From positions 744,001-808,000 of the forward strand of contig NZ_POYJ01000001.1 in NCBI RefSeq assembly GCF_002895435.1: a stretch of DNA of 64,000 bases, written 5' to 3'. Under the pieces are notes generated by a model. That model worked only from the letters and a program-made list of their open reading frames with translations. It ran no database searches and had not been told where the DNA came from. The position numbers were made by a program, and so were the translations under genes. The stretch's first letter is position 1, and every line of letters begins with the position of its first letter. Source of the stretch: Aquimarina sediminis (GTDB lineage: Bacteria; Bacteroidota; Bacteroidia; Flavobacteriales; Flavobacteriaceae). Positions 50,204-59,306 of the stretch are shown piece after piece.

Positions 50204-50590
50204 GAATAATATTTTAACCCCCTGTTTTTAAGTGCAAAAGAAAACTCTTTCGCATAGTCAGCGCGAAATTAAGATTTAGTTCTAGAACATACAACATAAG
50301 TTAAAGGGGATTTTACCCCTATTTATAATTTATAATACTTAATTTACTTCCAAATGTATTTCCAGACATTATCAACATAAATAAACACCTGAAAAACAAA
50401 AACTTAACCACTATTTAGTTTTATTTATTAACTATAACGTTTTCAGAATAAATCATAAAACAAAAAAAATGATGACACGTAAAATTAGCACTCTTTTTTA
50501 GCATATTTTATAGCCCTTTTCTGTCTCGATACCTCACTCTTACATCGGCTACATTTTGATTCTTTCAGGGAAATTTACTCATAAAAGATT
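50204..50590 (-). promoter_or_regulatory. Promoter and leader region of polysaccharide operon 1
   Basis: A 387-bp gene-free region. On the - strand TACATTTG at 50351-50358 is a perfect -7 element and would give a leader of about 140 nt. Inside the leader are two hairpins: AGGGG/CCCCT (50305-50309 with 50316-50320) and TTTCGC/GCGAAA (50248-50253 with 50263-50268). On the transcribed strand the second is followed by GAGTTTTCTTTT, so it could act as an attenuator. No known leader motif of Bacteroides capsule loci was recognised. Confidence 0.5.
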
Positions 50591-51199
50591 CTAACCATTG
50601 GATGTCTGACTATCCCTGATCATTTTTCGCACCCATTCATTCGGCAACATATCAATAGTTAGGTTTACTCGCTCTGTATCACCATGGTTATCAATCCTAT
50701 GTGGATCTGTAAGTTTTAGATACCAACACTCACCAGGTTGCATTGGTACCACGGTATTATTCAAGAAAAAATTAACTTTATCATTTTTAAAAACAGGTAT
50801 AGTAAGTCTAATTACAGATTTCTCTATTTCTAAAGCCAAGGTAGGATCTGTATGCTCTTTTACCATTGAATTAGGCGCAAGACGTAACAATCTAACTAGA
50901 GTAACAGTAGTATGCTTACGAAAAGTATCAACCACACTCATAAGATATGGAGATTGCTTCAACTCATTTGTATCCAACCAATCCGTCCACGAACCATCTG
51001 CATAATCATCGGCAGGTGGAGGAAAAGGTAATGAAGTATCTACTAAATGCGCAGGGGATCTTAAAGGAATAACATTGTAATATTCAAAATACTCTATTTT
51101 TAAAGCTTCAAATTCTGAAAACATTTTATTCGCTTCAAAAAAGAAAGGTAATTTAATGCGGTCAAAACTCTCTGTTTTTGTATCTATATTCTGGATCAT
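50591..51199 (-). CDS. Aspartyl/asparaginyl beta-hydroxylase-like 2OG-Fe(II) protein
   Basis: The 202-residue protein fits the Asp/Asn hydroxylase (AspH-like) cupin: V-R-L-L-R-L-A-P-N-S near residue 105, the iron ligands H-T-D following and a distal His in T-D-P-H-R-I-D-N-H, with the R-L-T-I-P-V-F and P-G-E-C-W-Y-L-K segments between. These enzymes hydroxylate amino acids or peptides using 2-oxoglutarate. It ends 388 bp before the first gene of operon 1 on the same strand and has no obvious link to polysaccharide synthesis. The substrate is unknown. Confidence 0.75.
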   Translation of the reverse strand: MIQNIDTKTESFDRIKLPFFFEANKMFSEFEALKIEYFEYYNVIPLRSPAHLVDTSLPFPPPADDYADGSWTDWLDTNELKQSPYLMSVVDTFRKHTTVTLVRLLRLAPNSMVKEHTDPTLALEIEKSVIRLTIPVFKNDKVNFFLNNTVVPMQPGECWYLKLTDPHRIDNHGDTERVNLTIDMLPNEWVRKMIRDSQTSNG

Positions 51200-51444
51200 T
51201 ATTCAACTTTTTTATTCATTACCAATTTATGTTTTCAGGATAAGATTCATTTTCTCTTTATTCTATTTACAAATTATTCTTACACCTTTGATTAATTAGA
51301 AGTCAATGTATAAAAATACAAGAGATTTTATAAAAGAAAAAGGTGAAGTTATCATTTTTCACCTTTCACTACAATACGTAACTATATAATTTCAATACAT
51401 TTATCTTCTTTTTTCTTTAACCAAATAAAAATAATTATTATCCT

Positions 51445-53451
51445 CTAAAAACTTAACAATGACAACAACTCTTCTTCAAATCTATTTTTACCAAGATATT
51501 GACTTTCTAAATTAGAATCAAATGGGATTGGAGTTTGTAAGCTTGCCACTCGTTTTACTGGTGCATCAAGAAAAGTAAAACAATTTTCCATTATCAATGC
51601 AGAAATATCTGAGGCGATTCCTCCAAACAAACTATCTTCTTGTAAGATAATAACCTTACTAGTTTTCTTTACTGATTGATAAATCGTGTCTACATCCAAT
51701 GGTTGTAATGTTCTCAAATCTATAAGATCAGCCTTAATGTTCGTTTGTTTATTAAGAACTTCTATTGCCCAGTGTACACCAGCGCCATAACTAACAATGG
51801 TAATATCATCTCCTTCTCTTAATACAGATGCTTTTCCTAATGGTAAATTATAATATCCTTCAGGTACTTCTTCTCGAATACTTCTGTAGAGCGCTTTATG
51901 TTCAAAAAACAATACCGGATTAGGATCTTCTATAGCAGTAGCTAGTAAACCTTTGGCATCATAAGGAAAAGCAGGATATACAACTTTAAGCCCTGGAGTT
52001 TTGGTAAACCATGCCTCATTTGTTTGACTATGAAAAGGTCCTGCTCCCACACCAGCCCCACAAGGCATTCTAATAACAACATCTGCAGATTGATCCCATC
52101 TATAATTTGATTTTGCTAATAAATTTACAATAGGATTGAATCCTGAAGACACAAAATCTGCAAATTGCATTTCTACAACGGCTTTATAATTATTTATAGA
52201 TAGCCCGTATCCTGCAGAAACGATTGCCGATTCACAAATTGGAGTATTTCGTACTCTTTCTTTTCCAAAAGCTTCTACAAAACCATCGGTTATTTTAAAA
52301 ACGCCTCCATATTCTGCTATATCCTGCCCCATAATCACAAGATTCTCATACCGATGCATACTTTCTTTTAGACCATCAGAAATAGCATCAATCAATCTAA
52401 GCTCTTTGGTTTTTACATTAGGTTTTGCTTCTGTATACTTAAATGTGGTATAAACATCATTTAACTCCCTATCCAAATCTACGTTAATAACCTCTTCTGT
52501 ATTTGCCCGTTCCCAATGCGCTTCTATTTCTGTTTTTAAAATAGATTTTTTTTGAAGATTTTCACCGACAGAAATAACTTCTTGATCAATTAAGTAATTT
52601 TTATAATTTTCTATTGGATCTTTGGCTGCCCAATATTCCATTAGTTCTTTAGGCACATATTTGGTTCCACTTGCTTCTTCATGTCCTCGCATTCTAAAGG
52701 TTTTAAACTCTAATAAAACCGGACGTGGGTTTTGCCTTATACTTTTAGCTAGATTACTAACATTGTGATGAACATCAAGCACATTATTACCATCAATAAT
52801 ATGAGATTCCATTCCATAACCAGCTCCCCGGTCAGCAATATCTTTACAGTTATATTGCTCGCTAGTGGGTGTAGACAAACCATACCCATTATTTTCTACA
52901 CAAAATAGGACAGGTAAATTCCAAACAGACGCAACATTCAGAGCTTCATGAAAATCTCCTTCGCTAGTCCCTCCTTCTCCTGTAAAAACTGCTGTCACTT
53001 TATTATTCCTTTTTAAAAGATTACCCATAGCAATACCACAAGCTATCCCCATCTGTGGACCAAGATGCGATATCATCCCAATGATATTATATTCTTGTGT
53101 TCCAAAATGGAATGAGCGATCACGCCCTTTGGTAAATCCGCTAGCTTTACCCTGCCATTGACTAAAAAGCCTGTATAAAGGAATATCTCTTGTTGTAAAT
53201 ACTCCCAGATTACGATGCATCGGTAAAATATACTCATCACTATCTAAAGCTGAAGTAATACCTACTGATATTGCTTCTTGTCCTATGCCTCCAAACCATT
53301 TTGATATTTTTCCTTGACGTAGCAATACAAGCATTTTTTCCTCAATAAGCCTAGGTTTAAGCATCTTGAGGTATAATGAAATAAGCTGTTCATTACTGTA
53401 TTCTTTTCGATCAAAGTGCAGTTGTTGTTTTTCCTTTGACATGTTATCCAT
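51445..53451 (-). CDS. 2-oxo acid dehydrogenase E1, fused alpha-beta (branched-chain type)
   Basis: A 668-residue fusion of E1 alpha (about 20-330) and E1 beta (about 345-668) subunits. The alpha part has the thiamine-diphosphate site [17 protein letters not shown] and R-M-R-G-H-E-E; the beta part has [17 protein letters not shown] and M-P-C-G-A-G-V-G. This layout is common in Bacteroidota for branched-chain or general 2-oxo acid dehydrogenases. No E2 or E3 gene is adjacent. The Met at 53442 is an alternative start. The preferred substrate (2-oxoisovalerate or similar) is inferred. Confidence 0.88.
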   Translation of the reverse strand: MDNMSKEKQQLHFDRKEYSNEQLISLYLKMLKPRLIEEKMLVLLRQGKISKWFGGIGQEAISVGITSALDSDEYILPMHRNLGVFTTRDIPLYRLFSQWQGKASGFTKGRDRSFHFGTQEYNIIGMISHLGPQMGIACGIAMGNLLKRNNKVTAVFTGEGGTSEGDFHEALNVASVWNLPVLFCVENNGYGLSTPTSEQYNCKDIADRGAGYGMESHIIDGNNVLDVHHNVSNLAKSIRQNPRPVLLEFKTFRMRGHEEASGTKYVPKELMEYWAAKDPIENYKNYLIDQEVISVGENLQKKSILKTEIEAHWERANTEEVINVDLDRELNDVYTTFKYTEAKPNVKTKELRLIDAISDGLKESMHRYENLVIMGQDIAEYGGVFKITDGFVEAFGKERVRNTPICESAIVSAGYGLSINNYKAVVEMQFADFVSSGFNPIVNLLAKSNYRWDQSADVVIRMPCGAGVGAGPFHSQTNEAWFTKTPGLKVVYPAFPYDAKGLLATAIEDPNPVLFFEHKALYRSIREEVPEGYYNLPLGKASVLREGDDITIVSYGAGVHWAIEVLNKQTNIKADLIDLRTLQPLDVDTIYQSVKKTSKVIILQEDSLFGGIASDISALIMENCFTFLDAPVKRVASLQTPIPFDSNLESQYLGKNRFEEELLSLLSF

Positions 53452-53707
53452 AGAAGAAAATTTGATAGGTAAATGTACTTATTTTTACATCAGAACCCGC
53501 ATTACTACTACAATATTATTAAGTAGTTGTTAATTTTCCTGAAACAATTCTATGAATTAGTTAAATTTACTTTAAATTAGAGATTAGAGATTCAGAAATA
53601 ATGAATTTGACTGATATTTTACAACTGTAAATAAATTTGAGTTCCTATTAGGTATTTTCTATAAAATACGCCTAATTTAGTATCTTAGACACACAAAGAC
53701 TAGAGTA

Positions 53708-54658
53708 ATGAATAATATACCAAGTGTAGATTTGGCTGATTTTTTATCTGATGAACCATCGCGAAAACAAAAATTTGTCAACGAAATAGGAAAAGCCTAT
53801 GAAGAGATAGGTTTTGTAGCATTAAAAAATCATTTTTTAAGTGATGAACTGGTAAAAAACCTGTATAAAGAAATCAAAAGTTTTTTTGACTTGCCAATAG
53901 ACACCAAAGAGAAATATGAAATCAAAGGTCTAGGTGGACAACGTGGCTACACCTCTTTTGGTAAAGAGCATGCAAAAGGGAAGAAAGAAGGAGATCTTAA
54001 AGAGTTTTGGCATTTTGGTCAAGAAGCAGATCCTGACGCCAAATTAATAGAAAAATATCCTCCTAATGTAATTGTAGAAGAACTGAAGAACTTCAATTCA
54101 ACAGGAATGGAAACATATAAAATGTTAGAAAAAACAGGAATATATGTCCTAAGAGCATTAGCTCTTTATATTGGATTAGACGAACATTATTTTGATCATT
54201 GGGCAAGTAACGGAAATAGCATTTTACGTCCAATTCATTATCCTCCGATACAAGAGGAGCCTAAAGGAGCTGTTAGAGCTGGAGCCCATGGTGATATTAA
54301 CCTTATCACACTATTAATGGGCGCTTCTACAGGGGGATTACAGGTACAACATAAAGACGGCAGATGGATCGACGCGCTTCCAGAAGAAGATGAATTGGTA
54401 ATTAATGTTGGAGATATGCTAGAACGACATACTAATAACAAACTACGATCTACTATACATCGAGTTACCAACCCTCCTAAGGATCAGTGGGACAAGCCTA
54501 GATACTCTATCCCTTTTTTCATGCATCCAAGAAGTGACATGAAGTTAAATTGCCTGAAAGAATGTATTACAGAAGATAATCCAAAACATTATGAAGATAT
54601 TACTGCTGGAGAATTCTTACATCAGAGGCTTGTTGAAATTGGACTAATAAAAAAATAA
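53708..54658 (+). CDS. 2-oxoglutarate/Fe(II) oxygenase, isopenicillin N synthase-like
   Basis: This 316-residue protein has the N-terminal non-heme dioxygenase domain (I-P-S-V-D-L-A-D-F; G-F-V-A-L-K-N-H) and the DSBH core with the iron ligands H-G-D (about residue 194) and a distal His in R-S-T-I-H-R-V, then R-Y-S-I-P-F-F, the 2-oxoglutarate-binding type R-x-S. It is the first gene of a four-gene operon (9 bp to SUI1). The substrate is unknown; family members act in secondary metabolism and amino acid or nucleoside oxidation. Bacteroidota genomes commonly carry this gene next to the SUI1 gene. Confidence 0.88.
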   Translation: MNNIPSVDLADFLSDEPSRKQKFVNEIGKAYEEIGFVALKNHFLSDELVKNLYKEIKSFFDLPIDTKEKYEIKGLGGQRGYTSFGKEHAKGKKEGDLKEFWHFGQEADPDAKLIEKYPPNVIVEELKNFNSTGMETYKMLEKTGIYVLRALALYIGLDEHYFDHWASNGNSILRPIHYPPIQEEPKGAVRAGAHGDINLITLLMGASTGGLQVQHKDGRWIDALPEEDELVINVGDMLERHTNNKLRSTIHRVTNPPKDQWDKPRYSIPFFMHPRSDMKLNCLKECITEDNPKHYEDITAGEFLHQRLVEIGLIKK

Positions 54659-54667
54659 AACCTCCTT

Positions 54668-54997
54668 ATGGATTTACAAGATCAATTAAAAAATTTATTC
54701 CCCGATCATCAAATCGAAGAAGAGGAAAGTGCACATGATGATAAAGATCAAATATGGATGCAGGATGATCCGATATTATGCAAATACGAAAAGCGAAAAG
54801 GAAAACCAATCACAATACTAGAAGGGTATACTGGAGCAGATGACGATTTTAAAAAACTTGCCAAAGAGCTCAAAACACGTTTAAGTGTAGGTGGAAGTTT
54901 TAAAAATGATGCTATAATAATACAAGGGGATTATAGAAATCAAATTATGGAAATTCTTAAAGAAAAAGGGTTTAAAGTAAAACGAGTAGGAGGATAA
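54668..54997 (+). CDS. SUI1/eIF1-like translation factor (YciH)
   Basis: The 109-residue protein has the SUI1 domain in its second half (P-I-T-I-L-E-G-Y-T-G, then L-K-T-R-L-S-V-G-G-S-F-K and I-I-I-Q-G-D-Y-R-N-Q-I), with the conserved G-G before the basic loop. YciH-type proteins influence start codon selection and stress translation in bacteria. It lies 9 bp after the oxygenase and 16 bp before the DUF1835 gene in the same operon. Confidence 0.92.
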   Translation: MDLQDQLKNLFPDHQIEEEESAHDDKDQIWMQDDPILCKYEKRKGKPITILEGYTGADDDFKKLAKELKTRLSVGGSFKNDAIIIQGDYRNQIMEILKEKGFKVKRVGG

Positions 54998-55013
54998 ACT
55001 AATACATATCATT

Positions 55014-55952
55014 TTGGGGAAAAACACATTACATATTACCAACGGGGATAGCCTAACCAATAGACTAAAGGAAATAAATCTTGTTACTGGAGAGTTTTTT
55101 GTATGGCGTGAGATGTTATGTGAAGGTCCTACCGAAATCAAGATTGAAACAGAGAACTCCATAAAAACACGTAAAACCTTTTTGAAGAAATATTACCGTA
55201 TCCCTCATTCTGATTATGAAGAAAAGTTTGTTTCTCAACTAAAAAAGCTAGATGATCTTTCTAAATACAATGAGATTATATTATGGTTTGAATATGATCT
55301 TTTTTGTCATATTAATATGATTGCAGCGATTAGCTTGCTTCTTCGCAAAGAGATTAAAGATACTCCCATTTATTTAGTTTGTAGTGGTCGAATAGAGCAT
55401 GAGAAAAAATTGTTTGGTCTCTGCGAGCTATCTGATGCCTTATTAAAAGATCAATATCAAAATAAGATTCTATTAAATATTGATGACCTTGAGTTTGCAT
55501 CACATGTCTGGACCTTATATTGCGAATCCAAACCTCAAAAAATAGCTGGTCAGATTAAAAGAAACTCTTCGTTTGAGTATCTTTCTATATGCCTAAGAGC
55601 CCATTTACAACGTTTTCCAAATATGCTTACTGGTCTTAATGTACTAGAACATAACATCTTGGAAATGGTAGACAATTACCAAATAAAAAATGTAAAACAA
55701 CTTATGGGGTATGCTCTAGAATATCAAGGTTATTATGGCTATGGAGATATGCAAATGAAAAGAGTACTAGCAAGGCTTTTTCAGTTTTTAAACCAAACAA
55801 AAGATCAACTTCTTTTATCCGAAAGAGGAAAACTTGCTTTACAGCACAAGAAAAACTTTTATAATACTCAAATCTTAAATTGGTATTATGGAGGTGTCAA
55901 AAAATATGATTACCTGTATAACGATGAGACACACTCACTCTTAAAATTATAA
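55014..55952 (+). CDS. DUF1835 domain protein, TTG start
   Basis: The 312-residue protein begins L-H-I-T-N-G-D-S-L-T and continues F-V-W-R-E-M-L-C-E-G-P, the DUF1835 signature, and has a later D-L-x-F-E/F-D-L-like segment (L-W-F-E-Y-D-L-F-C-H). Family members always carry the H-I-x-N-G-D motif at the extreme N-terminus, so the true start must be the TTG at 55014; the first in-frame ATG would remove the motif. The function is unknown. It has a 1-bp gap to the phosphorylase gene. Confidence 0.82.
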   Translation: MGKNTLHITNGDSLTNRLKEINLVTGEFFVWREMLCEGPTEIKIETENSIKTRKTFLKKYYRIPHSDYEEKFVSQLKKLDDLSKYNEIILWFEYDLFCHINMIAAISLLLRKEIKDTPIYLVCSGRIEHEKKLFGLCELSDALLKDQYQNKILLNIDDLEFASHVWTLYCESKPQKIAGQIKRNSSFEYLSICLRAHLQRFPNMLTGLNVLEHNILEMVDNYQIKNVKQLMGYALEYQGYYGYGDMQMKRVLARLFQFLNQTKDQLLLSERGKLALQHKKNFYNTQILNWYYGGVKKYDYLYNDETHSLLKL

Positions 55953-55953
55953 T

Positions 55954-56832
55954 ATGGCTATAGCCAAATCTGAATTAATACTTAATGAAGATGGAAGCAT
56001 CTATCACTTAAATTTAAAACCCAAGCATCTTGCTCAAAACATCATAACAGTAGGTGATCCAGATCGGGTTAACCAAGTTACCCAGTTTTTTGATAAAATA
56101 GAACTCAAAATCCAAAAACGAGAGTTTCATACACAAACAGGAACCTATAAAGGGCAAAGAATAACTGTTATCTCAACAGGTATTGGAACAGACAATATTG
56201 ATATTGTACTTAACGAGCTTGATGCTCTTGTAAATATCGATTTTAAAACCCGTACAGTCAAAAAGCAAAAAACTTCACTATACATCACCCGTATAGGAAC
56301 TTCTGGAGCAATACAACCAGATATCCGTATAGATAGTTTTGTTGCTTCAGAAATTGCTATTGGTTTTGATAGTCTTTTGCATTTTTATGACAGTGAACAT
56401 ATACAACTTCCAGAAATTTCTAATACTCTAGCAAAACATTTAGAATGGGATAAAAACAAATCAACACCCTATGCAGTGTCTTACGACAAAAAATTAGGAG
56501 ATCATTTGATAAGTAACTCTATTCAAAGAGGAATTACTGTTACTAATGTTGGGTTTTATGGACCACAAGGAAGAGTCTTAAGAATACCATTGCAAGACAA
56601 TAAGTTAAATCAAAAACTAGCTTCTTTTGAATATCAGGCAAATAAAATAACTAATTTGGAGATGGAAACCGCCGGTATATACGGAATAGCAAAATTACTT
56701 GGCCATAAAGCTATATCGATGAATGCTATCATAGCAAATCGTGCTACAGGAGAATTTAGTCAAACTCCTAAAAAAACAGTAGAGAAACTTATCCTATATA
56801 CACTAAACAAAATAGCCAGTTTTGTAAAATGA
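55954..56832 (+). CDS. Uridine phosphorylase-like nucleoside phosphorylase
   Basis: This 292-residue member of the PNP/UDP phosphorylase family shows T-V-G-D-P-D-R-V near residue 31 (phosphate site), S-T-G-I-G-T-D-N near 72, R-I-G-T-S-G-A-I-Q near 107 and the nucleoside-binding N-L-E-M-E-T-A-G-I-Y near 230. It cleaves uridine or related nucleosides with phosphate for salvage. It is the last gene of the operon starting at 53708, and a terminator-like hairpin follows at 56867-56905. Confidence 0.9.
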   Translation: MAIAKSELILNEDGSIYHLNLKPKHLAQNIITVGDPDRVNQVTQFFDKIELKIQKREFHTQTGTYKGQRITVISTGIGTDNIDIVLNELDALVNIDFKTRTVKKQKTSLYITRIGTSGAIQPDIRIDSFVASEIAIGFDSLLHFYDSEHIQLPEISNTLAKHLEWDKNKSTPYAVSYDKKLGDHLISNSIQRGITVTNVGFYGPQGRVLRIPLQDNKLNQKLASFEYQANKITNLEMETAGIYGIAKLLGHKAISMNAIIANRATGEFSQTPKKTVEKLILYTLNKIASFVK

Positions 56833-56866
56833 TATTTAATCACTTTACCAAAAACTTTAAATTACA

Positions 56867-56905
56867 AATAAAAAAGAATGAATCTAATATCCATCCTTTT
56901 TTATT
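56867..56905. terminator. Terminator hairpin after the phosphorylase
   Basis: AATAAAAAAG at 56867-56876 pairs with CTTTTTTATT at 56896-56905; an ATG/CAT pair extends it after one mismatch. The A and T tracts make it usable from both sides, also for the small - strand ORF ending at 56919. Confidence 0.6.
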
Positions 56906-56918
56906 GAAACAGAATATA

Positions 56919-57065
56919 TTAACCAAATAATATTTTCAAACTAATTAATAAATTAGTGAGCAACAATACTGCAATAAATACTACAATACCATTCTCAATA
57001 GAATTATTTTTTAACTTCGTAACCTTTACATAAGTATTTTTATTTTTAAAAAAATTCTTTTTCAT
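56919..57065 (-). CDS. Small membrane peptide, 48 residues
   Basis: A 49-codon frame from ATG 57065 to TAA 56919. The N-terminal half is basic (M-K-K-N-F-F-K-N-K-N) and the C-terminal half is one hydrophobic helix (I-V-V-F-I-A-V-L-L-L-T-N-L-L-I), a credible single-pass membrane peptide. Support is this composition, the otherwise empty 382-bp gap and the shared terminator downstream. No family is recognised. Confidence 0.45.
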   Translation of the reverse strand: MKKNFFKNKNTYVKVTKLKNNSIENGIVVFIAVLLLTNLLISLKILFG

Positions 57066-57214
57066 AGCAATATTGTTTTTATTTGGGGTTAAAACTTATT
57101 TAAAGATAAATCTCTTTTAAAAAATATTGATTCAAAGATAAGAAAAACAACAGGTTTTATCGTTAAAAAACATAAAAAATCGATGAAATACACTTTTATT
57201 AACCTTTAGATAGC

Positions 57215-58078
57215 ATGAATACGATAAAAATAGGCGGTGTTCCTGAGCATTTTAATTTACCATGGCACTTAAGTATTGAAGACGGAAGTTATCTAAAAAG
57301 TAATATACATTTAGATTGGATAGAATACCCTGGAGGAACAGGGGCTATGTGTGAAGCTTTAAGAAATAAAGATATTGATATGGCTATAATTCTAACCGAA
57401 GGTATAGTTAAAGATATTATTGATGGCAATCCATGTAAAATTATACAAACTTATATTCAAACCCCTCTTATTTGGGGAATACATGTAGGAGCAAACTCTA
57501 ACTATACAAACCTTTCTGAATTAGAAAACACAAAAGCTGCGATTAGTAGATACGGATCAGGATCTCATTTAATGGCATACATAAATGCACAAAACCAAAA
57601 TTGGGATACTTCCCTCCTCAAATTTGAAGTTGTAAAAAATCTCAACGGAGCTGTGGGTGCATTAACAAATGGAGATGCTGATTATTTTATGTGGGAGCAC
57701 TTTACCACAAAACCACTTGTCGACAATGGAACCTTCAGAAGAGTTTTGGACTGTACCACCCCCTGGCCGTGCTTTGTAATTGCTGTTAGAGAAGAAATAC
57801 TTGACACCAAAATAGAAGAAATTAAAACTATTCTAAATATAATCAATAGAACTACCGTAGATTTTAAGCATATCCCCAGCATAGATAAAACATTAGCGCT
57901 TAGATATGATCAACAGTTAGAAGATATTAATAAATGGTTACAACATACAGAATGGAGTCAATCTCTCATCAAAGAAGAAACTCTTAATGAAGTACAAGAT
58001 TATCTGTTCAATCTAGATATTATTAGCAAAAAAGTAAAACCTAAAAACTTACTTTTTGACGTTAACCCACCAATATAA
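57215..58078 (+). CDS. Solute-binding-like protein without signal peptide
   Basis: The 287-residue protein resembles SsuA/NMT1-type periplasmic-binding folds: I-K-I-G-G-V-P-E-H-F at the N-terminus, G-G-T-G-A-M-C-E-A-L near residue 44, D-M-A-I-I-L-T-E-G near 58 and A-D-Y-F-M-W-E-H-F near 154. It starts with M-N-T-I-K-I-G and has no secretion signal, so it should stay in the cytosol. No ABC permease or ATPase is nearby. It may be a ligand sensor or an enzyme; the substrate is unknown. Confidence 0.75.
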   Translation: MNTIKIGGVPEHFNLPWHLSIEDGSYLKSNIHLDWIEYPGGTGAMCEALRNKDIDMAIILTEGIVKDIIDGNPCKIIQTYIQTPLIWGIHVGANSNYTNLSELENTKAAISRYGSGSHLMAYINAQNQNWDTSLLKFEVVKNLNGAVGALTNGDADYFMWEHFTTKPLVDNGTFRRVLDCTTPWPCFVIAVREEILDTKIEEIKTILNIINRTTVDFKHIPSIDKTLALRYDQQLEDINKWLQHTEWSQSLIKEETLNEVQDYLFNLDIISKKVKPKNLLFDVNPPI

Positions 58079-58269
58079 GCTAAAAAAAAATGACAAAAAC
58101 AATATTTCTAAGGTAGGGTTATCGCATTAAGAAACGTTATTTATTAGAGGGTATATAAAGGAATCGAGGGTAATGTTAAGATATACTTAAAATTAGTCAC
58201 TCTTTTTTAGCAAATAACTAATTATTAAATATCTATAAAACCTATAGATATCCAAATAAAATATTTTTG

Positions 58270-58277
58270 TACATTTG
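58270..58277 (+). promoter_or_regulatory. -7 promoter element TACATTTG
   Basis: A perfect TAnnTTTG 92 bp before the small ORF at 58370. The leader contains the dyad GCATAC/GTATGC (58315-58320 with 58337-58342). The promoter could serve the ORF or a short leader RNA. Confidence 0.45.
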
Positions 58278-58369
58278 CCGAGCCTACCCCAATGATATGA
58301 ACTAATTATTAGGAGCATACGCAACCAATTAAAAAAGTATGCATCTAGTAGTTAACTAACAAATCTTTT

Positions 58370-58552
58370 ATGGTAACTTTTTTAATAATACTAGTAGCTC
58401 TTGTCGCTTTCAACTTTATTCTACTTAAATTGAGTACGCAATCAGTTGACACAGACAAAAAGAAATTAAGATCTCAAAAAGCTAAGATCAATTCAATACA
58501 AGGTCAATCTTCTGATAAGTCGAAATCTTCGGAGATTCCTAACGCAGCATAA
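58370..58552 (+). CDS. Small single-pass membrane protein
   Basis: A 60-residue product with one N-terminal membrane helix (T-F-L-I-I-L-V-A-L-V-A-F-N-F-I-L-L) and a charged, Ser/Lys-rich tail from about residue 25. It is preceded by a TACATTTG promoter element. Its TAA abuts the stop codon of the convergent ung gene with no base between. No family is recognised. Confidence 0.6.
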   Translation: MVTFLIILVALVAFNFILLKLSTQSVDTDKKKLRSQKAKINSIQGQSSDKSKSSEIPNAA

Positions 58553-59218
58553 TCACCAATTTATACTTACCTGATTTGTTTCAAGTAAATATTCGTTGGT
58601 TTTACTAAAATGTCTATTCCCAAACCAGTAACCTCTATTGGCACTTAATGGAGAAGGATGACCACTTGTCAATACATGATGTTTGGATCTATCTATTTTT
58701 GCACCTTTTTTCTTAGCATAACCACCCCACAACAGAAACACAACATTTTTCTTTTTGTCAGAAATTGTTTGGATAACAGCATCTGTAAATTGCTCCCATC
58801 CTTTATTTTGATGGGATCCAGCCTGATGTGCCTTTACTGTCAGTGTTGCATTTAATAGTAAAACTCCTTGTTTTGCCCAACGCTCCAAATTCCCGGTGGA
58901 AGGAAAAGGTAAGTTCAAATCGCTCCTAATCTCTTTAAAAATATTAATCAATGAAGGTGGCATATCAATACCATTATTAACAGAAAAACACAAACCATTC
59001 GCTTGCCCAGCCCCATGATAGGGATCCTGACCAATAATAACCACTTTAACATCATCAAAACTACAATAATCAAATGCAGCAAAAATTTCACTCCCCTTAG
59101 GGTAACAGGTGCCATTTTTATACTCTGTTTTCACAAAATCTGTTAGCTTCGCAAAATATGACTCATCAAACTCTTGTTTAAGCTCCTGATTCCATGAAGA
59201 TTCAATATTTACATTCAT
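58553..59218 (-). CDS. ung: Uracil-DNA glycosylase
   Basis: The 221-residue family-1 UDG has the water-activating motif G-Q-D-P-Y-H-G (Asp about residue 63), L-L-L-N-A-T-L-T-V near 120 and the intercalation loop H-P-S-P-L-S-A near 185. It removes uracil from DNA in base excision repair. Length is exactly that of bacterial Ung (about 220-230). It is divergent from mutS2, giving a small repair gene pair. Confidence 0.97.
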   Translation of the reverse strand: MNVNIESSWNQELKQEFDESYFAKLTDFVKTEYKNGTCYPKGSEIFAAFDYCSFDDVKVVIIGQDPYHGAGQANGLCFSVNNGIDMPPSLINIFKEIRSDLNLPFPSTGNLERWAKQGVLLLNATLTVKAHQAGSHQNKGWEQFTDAVIQTISDKKKNVVFLLWGGYAKKKGAKIDRSKHHVLTSGHPSPLSANRGYWFGNRHFSKTNEYLLETNQVSINW

Positions 59219-59247
59219 ATTGGTGTCAAAAAATTATATCAATTATG

Positions 59248-59255
59248 TATTTTTG
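59248..59255 (+). promoter_or_regulatory. -7 promoter element TATTTTTG for mutS2
   Basis: A perfect TAnnTTTG 51 bp before the mutS2 ATG. No TTG is seen at the ideal -33 spacing. Confidence 0.5.
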
Positions 59256-59306
59256 CTCTGTTCAAAAATCGACCGAATATAACCCAAAAAAAGGGTAAAA
59301 AAAAGT

